Positions 26,174 through 35,700 of a stretch of 64,000 nucleotides of DNA are shown in pieces. The notes beneath the pieces were generated by a model. It was not told the origin of the DNA. It did no database searches and worked only from the letters and a program-made list of their open reading frames with translations. The position numbers were made by a program, and so were the translations under genes. Numbering within the stretch: the stretch's first letter is position 1; every line of letters starts with the position of its first letter. The stretch is from Flavipsychrobacter stenotrophus (GTDB lineage: Bacteria; Bacteroidota; Bacteroidia; Chitinophagales; Chitinophagaceae): assembly GCF_002954265.1 (NCBI RefSeq), contig NZ_PPSL01000002.1, positions 496,001-560,000 of the forward strand, given 5' to 3'.

Positions 26174-26200
26174 AAAGTACCCTTTCAGGGTACTTTTTTT
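26174..26200 (+). terminator. Terminator after tRNA-His
   Basis: AAAGTACCCT-TTC-AGGGTACTTT, a perfect stem followed by further Ts: a classic intrinsic terminator 13 bp past the tRNA. Confidence 0.92.
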
Positions 26201-26298
26201 AATTATAGTATATCAGTATATTTGTATTCCCGGGAAAGCAGTAAAACGCAGCCGGTCAACATTGTATCTTTATTGTATTATTTATAAAAAATTAGAAA

Positions 26299-26715
26299 AT
26301 GAGTTTAGAAGTAACCGGAAAACTATTGTTAAAGTACGACACACAGCAAGTAACTGAAAAATTCAAGAAGCGTGAATTCGTGCTTGAGCTTGCGGAAGAG
26401 ATCAATGGCAATATCTATACTAACTACGCTAAGATGCAGCTGGTACAGAACAAGTGTGAGATCATTGACAAGTTCAATGCAGGAGATAATGTGAAAGTAT
26501 CTTTCAACATTAAAGGAACAAAGTATGAGAAAGATGGTAAAGTAAACTACTTCTCTAACCTTGATGCATGGAGAGTAGAAAGCGCGTCAGGCGCACCTGC
26601 TGCTAATAACAGTCAGCCAGCTCCATCATACAATAGCAATACCAACAACACTAATAACTATAGTCAGCAGAGTGCAGCACCTTCTCCGGAAGCAGTTGAT
26701 GACCTGCCGTTCTAA
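26299..26715 (+). CDS. DUF3127 protein with SSB-like acidic tail
   Basis: 138 residues. The first 95 or so match DUF3127 (EVTGKLLLKY, KKREFVLELAEE, VKVSFNIKGTKYEKDGK, NYFSNLDAWRVE), which is predicted to be OB-fold-like. The rest is a low-complexity Asn/Ser/Gln/Pro linker ending DDLPF, very like the acidic tip with which single-stranded DNA-binding proteins dock partner enzymes. The order of parts (OB-like core, flexible linker, acidic tip) copies SSB. A nucleic-acid role is likely but not shown. The gene lies between terminators, so it is transcribed alone. Confidence 0.85.
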   Translation: MSLEVTGKLLLKYDTQQVTEKFKKREFVLELAEEINGNIYTNYAKMQLVQNKCEIIDKFNAGDNVKVSFNIKGTKYEKDGKVNYFSNLDAWRVESASGAPAANNSQPAPSYNSNTNNTNNYSQQSAAPSPEAVDDLPF

Positions 26716-26723
26716 GTAACAAC

Positions 26724-26746
26724 TTAAAAGTAAAATCTAAAAAGTG
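26724..26746. repeat. AAAAGT-type gene-end repeat
   Basis: TTAAAAGTAAAATCTAAAAAGTG just after a stop codon. Similar strings follow other genes (28479-28506, 43010-43031, 57988-58005). Confidence 0.5.
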
Positions 26747-26776
26747 TTTGCTTAAACAAACCTGTTTAGACAGTAT

Positions 26777-26816
26777 AAAAGGAATAAGTACTATAGAAGT
26801 ATTTATTCCTTTTTTT
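26777..26816 (+). terminator. Terminator after the DUF3127 gene
   Basis: AAAAGGAATAAGTACT pairs with AGTATTTATTCCTTTT (one G-T wobble) around a 5-nt loop, followed by Ts. Confidence 0.88.
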
Positions 26817-26840
26817 AAATAATCCAAAAGCAATTATCAC

Positions 26841-28475
26841 ATGCTCCGTTATTCTCGTATCATCACTCTACTGGCTATTTCCGTGCTTATCTTAAGTTCG
26901 TGTCACAGCAAACCTGACCACCGTAAATACATTCCTAAAGATGCTGCAGTAGTTGCAGGTATCAACCTGAGCTCCCTGAGCAAGAAGATAGCCTGGAACA
27001 TGATCACCGGCAGTAAGATCTTTAAGGAGATGGAAAAGAAGGTGCCTAAGAAAAACGGCAGTGATGTGATGAGTGGTATTGATAAAGCGGGGATAGACGT
27101 GCTTAATACTTTCTATGTATACCTAAAAACCGACAACCGGTTCAATACAGGAATGAGAGTAACGGCGCTTGTACCGCTCAATGATGCGGCGGCATGGGAA
27201 GCATACCTGAAGAAGAGTTTTCCGCAAGCCAATGTTACGGAACACAATAAGCTGAAAGTAACATCGCTTGATGGCAACATGTATATGGGCTGGAATAAGG
27301 ACCTGCTTATTATAATGAATGTACTATCTGACAATGCCGGAGATATGGCTACAGAGATGGACAACGCATTTGCAGTAACGGACGACAATTCTATAAAGGC
27401 GAATAAGAATTTTGAAAAGTTGGAAGGTGCGGGACATGACCTATCTATGTGGGTGAACTACGACCAGATAATGAGTACTTATAATGATAGGATGTCACCT
27501 AATATGAATGGTGTGTCTCTGTCGAAATCTATGTGGAAGGAAACAGCCTTCGCTTGTGGATTTGATTTTGTAAAGGGCAAGATAACCGGAGATATGACCT
27601 ACTATACCTCTAAAAGTATGGATAAGATCTATAAAGAATTTGGTACTGAGCATGTGAATAAGGAAATGATATCGAGAATACCGGGCAATGAGTTAAGTAT
27701 GCTGGTAGCAGCGCACTTCTCGACCAAGGCACTAAAAGATATGATGGACAGCACGGGTGTTTTAGGACTTGCCAATTCGGGATTATCGGCACAGGGTACT
27801 AATGTAGATAATGTGCTGGACGCCTTTACAGGAGACATGGCTTTTGCTATTAATAACCTGTCAGTAACGAGCACACCTGCTACAAAAGATATACCCTATG
27901 CTATGCAGAATACTAACTACTGCATGAGCTATGTGATGAAAATAAACAAGAAAGCGAATTTTGATCAGCTGATGAACTTTGCAAAGCAAGCAGGTATGCT
28001 GCCTATAGGCGAGGGCTATATGATGCCGGTAAGTGCGAGAGATTCTGTATTTGTATTGTCTAATAATGACTATGCGGTATTCTCTAACAAATATGCCAAT
28101 GCCAGCAACATACTTCATGGTAATAAGGATGGCCAACCACTTAACAGTAATGTAGCCGCGAATGTGAACGGACATCCGTTCGCTATGTTTATAGATATAC
28201 AGGAGACCATCAAAAGAATAGATCTTAATACAATAATGTCTCCGCAAGATGCGGGCATCTTTAACGAGAGTAAAAACCTGCTGACCAATATTGCTTTCAA
28301 TGGTGGCGAATATAAAGACGGGGCTATGCAAGCTCATATGGAGATCAACTTCACCAATAAAGAAGAGAGCAGCATATTGACGTTACTAGACTTCGGGATG
28401 AGGATAAGTGATGCTATGGAGAAAAGCCGTGCAGCACAGCAGGCAGAAATAGATACGACCATGCACGCGTTCTAA
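26841..28475 (+). CDS. DUF4836 family lipoprotein
   Basis: 544 residues. A lipoprotein signal (ISVLILSSC, Cys21) is followed by the family opening YIPKDAAVVAGINLSSLSKK. The body alternates strands and helices with several paired segments (NLSMWVNYDQI-like, FTGDMAFAINNLSV, GHPFAMFIDIQETIKR), as in other DUF4836 proteins of Bacteroidota. It should be anchored to a membrane in the periplasm or on the surface. No function is known. It has terminators on both sides and is transcribed alone. Confidence 0.88.
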   Translation: MLRYSRIITLLAISVLILSSCHSKPDHRKYIPKDAAVVAGINLSSLSKKIAWNMITGSKIFKEMEKKVPKKNGSDVMSGIDKAGIDVLNTFYVYLKTDNRFNTGMRVTALVPLNDAAAWEAYLKKSFPQANVTEHNKLKVTSLDGNMYMGWNKDLLIIMNVLSDNAGDMATEMDNAFAVTDDNSIKANKNFEKLEGAGHDLSMWVNYDQIMSTYNDRMSPNMNGVSLSKSMWKETAFACGFDFVKGKITGDMTYYTSKSMDKIYKEFGTEHVNKEMISRIPGNELSMLVAAHFSTKALKDMMDSTGVLGLANSGLSAQGTNVDNVLDAFTGDMAFAINNLSVTSTPATKDIPYAMQNTNYCMSYVMKINKKANFDQLMNFAKQAGMLPIGEGYMMPVSARDSVFVLSNNDYAVFSNKYANASNILHGNKDGQPLNSNVAANVNGHPFAMFIDIQETIKRIDLNTIMSPQDAGIFNESKNLLTNIAFNGGEYKDGAMQAHMEINFTNKEESSILTLLDFGMRISDAMEKSRAAQQAEIDTTMHAF

Positions 28476-28478
28476 GGC

Positions 28479-28506
28479 AAAAGTAAAAAGTAAAAACCCA
28501 AAAGTG
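28479..28506. repeat. AAAAGT-type gene-end repeat
   Basis: CAAAAGTAAAAAGTAAAAACC and AAAAGTG directly after the DUF4836 stop codon. Confidence 0.5.
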
Positions 28507-28535
28507 TAGCATACACCTTATGGTAGTTTTTAAAT

Positions 28536-28571
28536 AAAAGTCCCGGATGTACCAACATTACGGGACTTTTT
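28536..28571 (+). terminator. Terminator after the DUF4836 gene
   Basis: AAAAGTCCCG (28536-28545) and CGGGACTTTT (28561-28570) form a perfect 10-bp stem with a 15-nt loop and trailing T. Confidence 0.85.
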
Positions 28572-28600
28572 AGCGTCTAACAATGGACAAGAGTTATAGC

Positions 28601-28630
28601 TTGGCGCTATAACAATTTATATTATCTTTG
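28601..28630 (+). promoter_or_regulatory. Promoter of the first paralogous lipoprotein
   Basis: TTG (28601-28603), 19-bp spacer, TATCTTTG (28623-28630). Confidence 0.7.
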
Positions 28631-28662
28631 AAACAATGTTTATTTTTAATAAATACCTACAA

Positions 28663-29775
28663 ATGAATAAATTTAACCTAGTCAGATCACTGCTGTTACC
28701 GGCAGCAATACTTACAATAGTGGGCTGCACGAAGACCAAAAACATAAATAATAACCAGGTCATTGCTACGCCTTATTCATTGTATTTTACAGATACGGCG
28801 GGAACATTATATAGTAGTACAGATGGCAGAACATCGAGCGTGATATTTGCGGCAGATGGTGTTGCTAACCGCTGCATATTTGCTATGAACAGCAATTTGC
28901 TGATGGCAAAATCTGCGCTATATGTAAGCAGTGATAATGGTACAAACTTCAATTACAGCTATGATGCAGCCAAGGTTGCCACTTACCCTAAGACCAACAA
29001 CCATGGCAGGTACTACGATATGAACCAGTCCATGGCGATATTCCTACCACAGTGGAGTAACCATGGATACATTGTTTCCCGCGATCCTGATCCGACCAAT
29101 TACTTTGGATTTGCGTGGAATGCCAGCGATGGACTGAACGGGTGGACACCTGAATCAACGTATGATCCGCTAACGGTCATAGCGGCACATGTGGGTAATA
29201 TTAGAGTGACATCGTTCACCTGCCTTCAGAATAATACGGCAATAGCACTTGATGCCAATACCAAAAGAGGCTTGTATAGGGCCAATTTTAATCCTCTGGG
29301 ATGGAGTGAAATGCAGTCTTCTACCGGTATACCGGATTCTCTGGATATGCCGGGGGGTAATACAAATTACTCACTCGGGCATATCAATAATCGTGTAATA
29401 GCTATAGATAATAACGGATCGGCCGGGGCATGCTACAGCGATGATCTAGGCGCTACCTGGCACCAATATACAGGCTTACCAGCCAATACGCCACTTACCT
29501 GCATAGCATCGCCCTTTGAGCAGATATGCATGGTAGGTACCGACTCTATGGGATTGTTTACTATCAATAACAACACCAATTCTTTTGAACAGGTGAGTAA
29601 CGGACTAGGTACCAACCTGGTGGTAAGGAGCATTGCATTTAAAGAGAATGTATTTAAGAGCGGCACTAAGCAGCAGTACATTTATATTGCTACTAACCAA
29701 GGCATATACCAGAGTTCAGATCTGGGACATAACTGGACGAAAACTATACCCGGTAATTTTGTAGCAATCTATTAA
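28663..29775 (+). CDS. Lipoprotein with BNR/sortilin-like repeats, paralogue 1
   Basis: 370 residues. The ATG at 28663 gives a lipoprotein signal ending IVGC (Cys22). The body shows repeated propeller-like pieces: LYFTDTAGTLYSSTDGRTS, ALYVSSDNGTNF, ACYSDDLGATWHQYTGLP and IYQSSDLGHNWTKTIPGNF. The S-D-G/L-G-x-x-W pattern is that of BNR/Asp-box repeats found in sialidase- and sortilin-like propellers. It has a close paralogue next to it. No enzyme motif is evident; it may bind or display something at the membrane. Confidence 0.8.
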   Translation: MNKFNLVRSLLLPAAILTIVGCTKTKNINNNQVIATPYSLYFTDTAGTLYSSTDGRTSSVIFAADGVANRCIFAMNSNLLMAKSALYVSSDNGTNFNYSYDAAKVATYPKTNNHGRYYDMNQSMAIFLPQWSNHGYIVSRDPDPTNYFGFAWNASDGLNGWTPESTYDPLTVIAAHVGNIRVTSFTCLQNNTAIALDANTKRGLYRANFNPLGWSEMQSSTGIPDSLDMPGGNTNYSLGHINNRVIAIDNNGSAGACYSDDLGATWHQYTGLPANTPLTCIASPFEQICMVGTDSMGLFTINNNTNSFEQVSNGLGTNLVVRSIAFKENVFKSGTKQQYIYIATNQGIYQSSDLGHNWTKTIPGNFVAIY

Positions 29776-29950
29776 AACCGAAGTCGAAACCTACAATTGC
29801 TACCTGGTTTACCTGGCCAATGATATACCAAGTCATTGATAAACGGCCTTAACAGGAAATGTGACCGAACAGATCATACAGTTGGCCCTTTGTAAACTCA
29901 CCTTTAAAATCAAGGATGAGATGGTATATTCTAATTTTGCCATTTTTCAT

Positions 29951-29958
29951 TATCTTTG
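29951..29958 (+). promoter_or_regulatory. Promoter of the second paralogous lipoprotein, -7 element
   Basis: TATCTTTG, the same octamer as in front of paralogue 1, 31 bp before the ATG. The two genes therefore have separate, similar promoters. No good -33 TTG is seen. Confidence 0.55.
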
Positions 29959-29988
29959 AGAGTAAACACAAATAATAAATAAGTGACC

Positions 29989-31086
29989 ATGAGTAAAATA
30001 AACCTGTTCAAAGCTTTGCTATTAACGCCTGTTGCGCTTGCTGGTATGTTTGGCTGTAAAAAAACAAACAATATCAACAACGACCAGGTAATACAAACAC
30101 CCTATTCCCTTTACTTTACTGATACGGCGGGTACATTGTATAACAGCACAGACGGCAAAACATCGAAAGTTATTTTTGCTGCCGACGGGGTATCACAGCG
30201 TTGCGTTTTTGCCATGAACAATAACATTCTGATGGCAAAATCGGCGTTATATGTGAGCACAAATAACGGCGTTAATTTCAACTATAGTTACCGTACTGTT
30301 GACCTGGCCACATACCCGAGGGTTAATATTCGCGGACGTTATTTTGATATGAATCAGAGCATGGGCATATTTGTTCAATCATGGAACCACGGCTACATAG
30401 CATCTCGCGAACCAATTGCCAGCAGTTATCTTGGTATTGCATGGAATGAACAGGATGGATTGAACGGATGGGTGCCGGAACAATATTACGATTCGGTGCA
30501 GGTGGTGCATCTTGGCAGCGCATTTATTTCTTCATTTACCTTTACGCAAGGTGGCACCCTTTTCGCACTTGGCGGATCGTCTAAAAGAGGTTTCTACAGA
30601 ACGTCTCTGCCAGTAAGATGGAAAGAAATGTTGTCGCCAAACGGAGATACACTGGATCTGCCCGGAGGATCAACGTTCTATTCACTGGGTCATATCAACA
30701 ATCGTATCATAGCCATAGACAACTACGGTTCGGCAGGTGCATCATACAGTGACGACCTGGGTACTACCTGGCAGCCATATGCCGGAGTACCGGCAAACAT
30801 ACCGCTTACCTGCATATCCTCACCTTTTGAGCAGATCTGCCTGGTAGGTACAGATTCTATGGGTCTTTACACGATCAACAATAATACCAATTCATTTGAA
30901 CAAGTAAGCAATGGCCTTGGCACAAACCTGGTAGTGCGTAGTATAGCATCTAAAGAGAATGTATTTAAGAGCGGCAAGAAACAACAGTATGTTTACATTG
31001 CCACTAATCAGGGTATCTACCAGAGTGCTGATCTTGGCCATAACTGGACCAAGACAATACCCGGCAATTTCGTATCAATATATTAA
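29989..31086 (+). CDS. Lipoprotein with BNR/sortilin-like repeats, paralogue 2
   Basis: 365 residues with Cys23 as the lipid site (LAGMFGC). It follows paralogue 1 along its whole length; the last 95 or so residues (from FEQIC to the end) are almost identical, while the middle (WNEQDGLNGWVPEQYYD and after) differs. At DNA level many third codon positions differ even in the near-identical part, so the duplication is not recent and the protein is conserved by selection. Its stop overlaps the stop of the convergent Hsp15-like gene by 2 bp. Confidence 0.8.
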   Translation: MSKINLFKALLLTPVALAGMFGCKKTNNINNDQVIQTPYSLYFTDTAGTLYNSTDGKTSKVIFAADGVSQRCVFAMNNNILMAKSALYVSTNNGVNFNYSYRTVDLATYPRVNIRGRYFDMNQSMGIFVQSWNHGYIASREPIASSYLGIAWNEQDGLNGWVPEQYYDSVQVVHLGSAFISSFTFTQGGTLFALGGSSKRGFYRTSLPVRWKEMLSPNGDTLDLPGGSTFYSLGHINNRIIAIDNYGSAGASYSDDLGTTWQPYAGVPANIPLTCISSPFEQICLVGTDSMGLYTINNNTNSFEQVSNGLGTNLVVRSIASKENVFKSGKKQQYVYIATNQGIYQSADLGHNWTKTIPGNFVSIY

Positions 31087-31478
31087 TCTCCTTCGGGAGC
31101 ATCTCCCAGATATTCACCCAGGTCGCGCCGCTGTTTCTTAGTGGGGCGACCTGTTTTACTTATACGCTTACCTGTGTAAAAACCGGATGTAAGGGGCTTG
31201 ATGATGATCTTATCTTCATCTGAAGTCTGATCGACATACTTGGTTATAGCCTCTTCGTAAGGTACTCTGTTGCCAATAATACCAACTACTTCAATGGTCC
31301 ATTTACGGGTAGGAGTGCGTATATCATACCTATCCCCCAAAGCCACGTTACGAGATGGCTTAACGCTGTTTCCGTTCCACTTTACCTTTCCATCGTCAAT
31401 AGCGGCGGTAGCTAAAGAGCGGGTCTTGAATATTCTTATAGCCCAAAGGTATTTGTCGAGTCTTACTTTAGTGTCCAT
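31083..31478 (-). CDS. S4-domain RNA-binding protein (Hsp15-like)
   Basis: 131 residues. The N-terminal S4 domain (VRLDKYLWAIRIFKTRSLAT, then GKVKWNGNSVKPSRNVALGD) matches Hsp15, which binds stalled 50S subunits carrying peptidyl-tRNA. A basic tail (KRISKTGRPTKKQRRD) is also typical. The Hsp15 assignment rests on overall similarity; other small S4 proteins are possible. Confidence 0.85.
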   Translation of the reverse strand: MDTKVRLDKYLWAIRIFKTRSLATAAIDDGKVKWNGNSVKPSRNVALGDRYDIRTPTRKWTIEVVGIIGNRVPYEEAITKYVDQTSDEDKIIIKPLTSGFYTGKRISKTGRPTKKQRRDLGEYLGDAPEGD

Positions 31479-31562
31479 AGATGAGTCAAAGTTAAGGAAG
31501 GAAGATGTAACCTACCTAACAGCAGGCAGGTTCGTAAGTCGTCGGCGAATGTGTACTCAATA

Positions 31563-31588
31563 AAAAATGCACCCTTCGGGTGCATTTT
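31563..31588 (-). terminator. Terminator of the PorP/PKD operon
   Basis: AAAATGCACCC-TTCG-GGTGCATTTT: a strong stem with A and T runs on both sides, so it can work in both directions. It lies 26 bp past the PorP/SprF stop. Confidence 0.88.
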
Positions 31589-31613
31589 ACTATTATTAAT
31601 TCTCTTAAAGGTA

Positions 31614-32684
31614 TTAGTTATTGAATGGATACAAGATCTCGTTCTCGAACCTTGGACACATTACACCATCGCGTGGGTTGTTCTTATGATTGTACTTACC
31701 GCGAATGTAGAACGTTATTTCGTTAGCACTGGCTGTTGAGCCGCTGCCAGATGTAGACAGTGTAGAATTGTTAGCATCGTAAGAATATCCGAATGATACG
31801 TTGGCATAATCTATCTTAATAGTAGGAATGAACGCGTCCTGATAACGATAGAAACCACCGAAGCTGAAAGCGAATATACTAGGAAGACCCGGCGTAATAC
31901 CATGATAGCACAACAGACCACCATAGATAGTCTCATTGTAAGGCTGCTGCCTGGAGTAGTTACCATGTAAGGCAAGACTGAAATGCTCGCTGAATACCAG
32001 ATTAACACCAGCTGAGAACTGCCACTTCATTGGTAATTTCACCTGAGTATAACCACCGTTGAATATTTGTGTAGGATGATTAAGGTGATAAACTGAAGCA
32101 CCAAGATAATAATTCACCCTGTTATCTACATCTACAGAACTGTTGAGGCTGATACCCGCACCCAGATCGAAGTTGTGCAAGCTCTTGAACGGAGCAGTTT
32201 CGCCTGAAGCATTAGATGGATCATAACCATTTACGTACTGGCTGCTGAAGGTCATTTTGTTCATGTCTACAAAACGAGCCATGTAACCACCAGTGAACCC
32301 TACTGACAGGTAAGAGTTATGCGCATCGTTCATAGCCTTATTGTAGGCTACAGATGCATAGATCTCCTGACTTGTAAAGTCTATGGCTCCAGCCTTATCA
32401 TAGAATGCTCCCATACCAATACTTACATAATCACCAACTTCCCTGTTGGCCAATATCCTTGTTTCGGCAGTAGCAGAAACGGTACGATAAGGATTAGCTA
32501 CACTACCCCACTGATCACGATAATCAAGGCCTACCTTATAATCACCGCTGAAAATACCTGTAAGGGCCGGATTACGAAGGATGGAGTTCTCATAAAATTG
32601 AGAAAAATGTATATCCTGCGCAAAGCTGTTGGAACCAAATCCCAACAAAAGGCCTGCAGCTACGATCTTTAAACAATTTTTCAT
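31614..32684 (-). CDS. PorP/SprF family type IX secretion membrane protein
   Basis: 356 residues. A signal peptide (GLLLGFGSNSFAQ) is followed by the family opening DIHFSQFYENSILRNPALTGIF, then barrel strands. SprF-like proteins in the outer membrane help export the specific large protein encoded next to them, which carries a type B sorting domain. That is the arrangement here: the gene lies 50 bp downstream of the PKD giant. It is followed by a strong terminator. Confidence 0.95.
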   Translation of the reverse strand: MKNCLKIVAAGLLLGFGSNSFAQDIHFSQFYENSILRNPALTGIFSGDYKVGLDYRDQWGSVANPYRTVSATAETRILANREVGDYVSIGMGAFYDKAGAIDFTSQEIYASVAYNKAMNDAHNSYLSVGFTGGYMARFVDMNKMTFSSQYVNGYDPSNASGETAPFKSLHNFDLGAGISLNSSVDVDNRVNYYLGASVYHLNHPTQIFNGGYTQVKLPMKWQFSAGVNLVFSEHFSLALHGNYSRQQPYNETIYGGLLCYHGITPGLPSIFAFSFGGFYRYQDAFIPTIKIDYANVSFGYSYDANNSTLSTSGSGSTASANEITFYIRGKYNHKNNPRDGVMCPRFENEILYPFNN

Positions 32685-32734
32685 CTATAAGTTTTTTACA
32701 ATTTCATATTATTCATTACAATCAACGGTACATC

Positions 32735-35700
32735 TTATCGTACCAGTGAAATATCACCTCTGAATACGAATGGCTCACCAGTTGAACACATTACATCCAG
32801 CACATAAACGAACACATCAGGGGCTACTATTTCACCTCTGTAAGTACCATCCCATCCTGCACCAGGATCATTAGGCCTTACGTTGTAAGCTTCGTAAACC
32901 AATTCACCCCAACGGTTGTAAACGGCCATACGCTTGATCAGACCCAATCCCTTACCACTTACATAGAAGCGATCGTTATTTCCGTCTCCATTAGGAGTGA
33001 AGGTATTAGGTATAAATACCTGATTTGTTTCGCAAAGCAACTTGATGGTAACACTTCCTGTACCCGCGCAACCTTCTATGGTAGTTGCAGTAACAGAGTA
33101 AGTAGTAGTAACAATAGGTGTTGCTATAGGATGAGGGCAATCGGTACATGTAAGCGTACTATCTGCAGGTGTCCATGCATAAGAAGTAAGCGTTACCGGA
33201 TTCAGTGCATCGGCATACAACTGTACGCTATTACCCGCAATAATAGTTATTGTAGGAGGAACGCGGAGAATAGGCAGTGGTATAACTGTAACCTTTACAA
33301 ACTGAGTAGTATCAAAGCAAGGGTTTTCCTGTATATGCACTGAGTATATAGTGGTAACCGAAGGCGTTGCAATAGGATTGTAAATAGTAGAGTCATTAAG
33401 GGTATTACCCGGATGCCATGTGTAGCTAAGACCACCACGTGCAATTAACCTTGCCTGATCGCCTGCGCAGATAATGGTATCTGATCTTACACTGGTAACA
33501 TTACGATGGTAGCTCTCAACAGGTACTGTCATCGAATCGCGGCAACCATACTGTGTAGTACCTGTGAGGGTATATATGATATTAGCCATGATACCCGACT
33601 TAGGATTAGCAACAGAGTCATTGCTCAAGCCAATACGAGGTTTCCACAGGTAAGTAGTAGCACCCGTTGCGAACAACTGCGTAGAATCTCCGGCGCAGAC
33701 ATAAGCAGGATCTGGAGTTACGTGCAGTATTGGCAATGGATTAACCGTAACTGTGAATGAAGCAGAATCTTTACAACCCAATGCATTGGTAGTAATAGCC
33801 CAATATGTTTTAGTAGTTGTTGTTCTTACAATTACAGGATTGCACACATTACAAGACAAGCCACTTGCCGTATCAGGGCCAGGGTGTGTGGTCCATGTGA
33901 ATACACCTGAACCACCTGTAGCTGTCAGGGTATCCTGTTGACCAATACACATACTATCTCTACCAGAGATGTGTATAACGATCGGAGAATCTACAACTAC
34001 TGTTACCAGTGCGGTATCAGTACAACCGTTTGCGTTAGTACCAGTTACGGTGTAAACTGTAGTTGTCAACGGCGACACAGCAATGAACGAGCAATTGGTA
34101 CAGATCACGGCCGTTGGTGATGCCCATGAATAAGTATCAGCACCTGTAGCAGTAAGCACATCTGTACCACCGTAACAAATACGAAGCGCATGAGTGACAA
34201 CTACAGTTGGTGTTGCATAAATATGTATTGAGTCTGTACTGTTTATGTTTACAATACAACCTGAGTTCTGTATGATCACAGAAGGCGGGCAATAATCTCC
34301 CGGAGTTGAGAATACTATTGTAGTATCATCCGTTTGACTTGTAAATGAGCCAAAAGGACAAGTAGACCAGATGTAATCGGTACCCAATGCTACAGAACCA
34401 GTATTGGTAAAGTGCAGATTGACACTAACCGGTCCACAACCAGATGTAGGCGTTACTGTAATAAAGCCGGTAGGACCACCCACAAATATATTCCTGTGCA
34501 ATGTATCGCGACAACCACGAGGAGAAATAGCAATCATAGTTACCGTATGGCTACCTGTACCATAGATCTGATCGAAGTAGTAGGGACCACTGAATGAAGT
34601 AGCCGGTGTACCACTTACAGACCATGTATAAGTATACAGATAAGAAGTAGAGGTACTGCTAGGTCCCATAGCAATCTGCAAAGGAGGACAACCAACAGAA
34701 GTATCGCCAAAATTCTCGATAGCTATGCCACTGATGTTTGAAAGATGTATGTAGTTAGTTCTTGTAAATGTATTGGAGCAACCCAATGGATAACCACCTG
34801 TACCATCAGAAATGATAGTTACACTTACTGTCCAGTTACCATTAGCAGTATAGGTATGCACAATATTAGAATCTGCGGCTGATGGTGCAGTTGAAGGGCT
34901 ACCATCACCGAAATTCCATACATACTGGCAATGAGTATTGGTATCGTGGAAAGAAACCGGTACGCCTGCACATGCACCCAATGTATCGGGAGATGTGAAG
35001 TAAGCATGAGGTACAGTAGCGTTAACAACGAATGTATCGAAAGTAGCACAACCCAATGGACTATTATCTACATCTCTTACCGCCACAGTCCATGTTCCTT
35101 CAGCGAAAGCATGTGTGAAGGTATTAGGTGTAGTGGCAACAGGCGTTAAAGTAATAGTCGGATAGTCATACGAAACTGATCGGCTGAACAATGCACTGTT
35201 AGGAAACGTGTGACCATCGGTAAATGTTACCAGGCTGCCCACACAAACCGGGTTAGGCGCAAAAGTAGTCGAGCCTATTGCACCATACACATGAGCTCGC
35301 TTGCGCTGCGCAGTATCTTTACAACCAAAATTATTAGTTACAATTACCCTTACGTTATAGTTGCCCGGTGCAGTATATGTGTGCGATGCATTACTGTCGG
35401 CTGCCACTGTAGTGACACCCGGACCATCGCCCCAAGACCAGAAGTACTGAGTGAATGGACTGCCATCGAGACGCTGTGGCCCATGTACAAAAAGATCTGA
35501 ACCCAGACAAAAATTTGAATCAACCATAGTCCAGGTTGTATCTGACGGGCCGAGATTAATAACCAGTGATGCTGAATTATAACAATTGGAAGAGTCTGCA
35601 AGTCCTAACCCAATGGCTGTTACCACTACAGTATAAGTTCCAGAGCCGGAACCTATACCATAATTATGTGCTACAGTAGGGGTGGAGGTCGACGCGGTGT

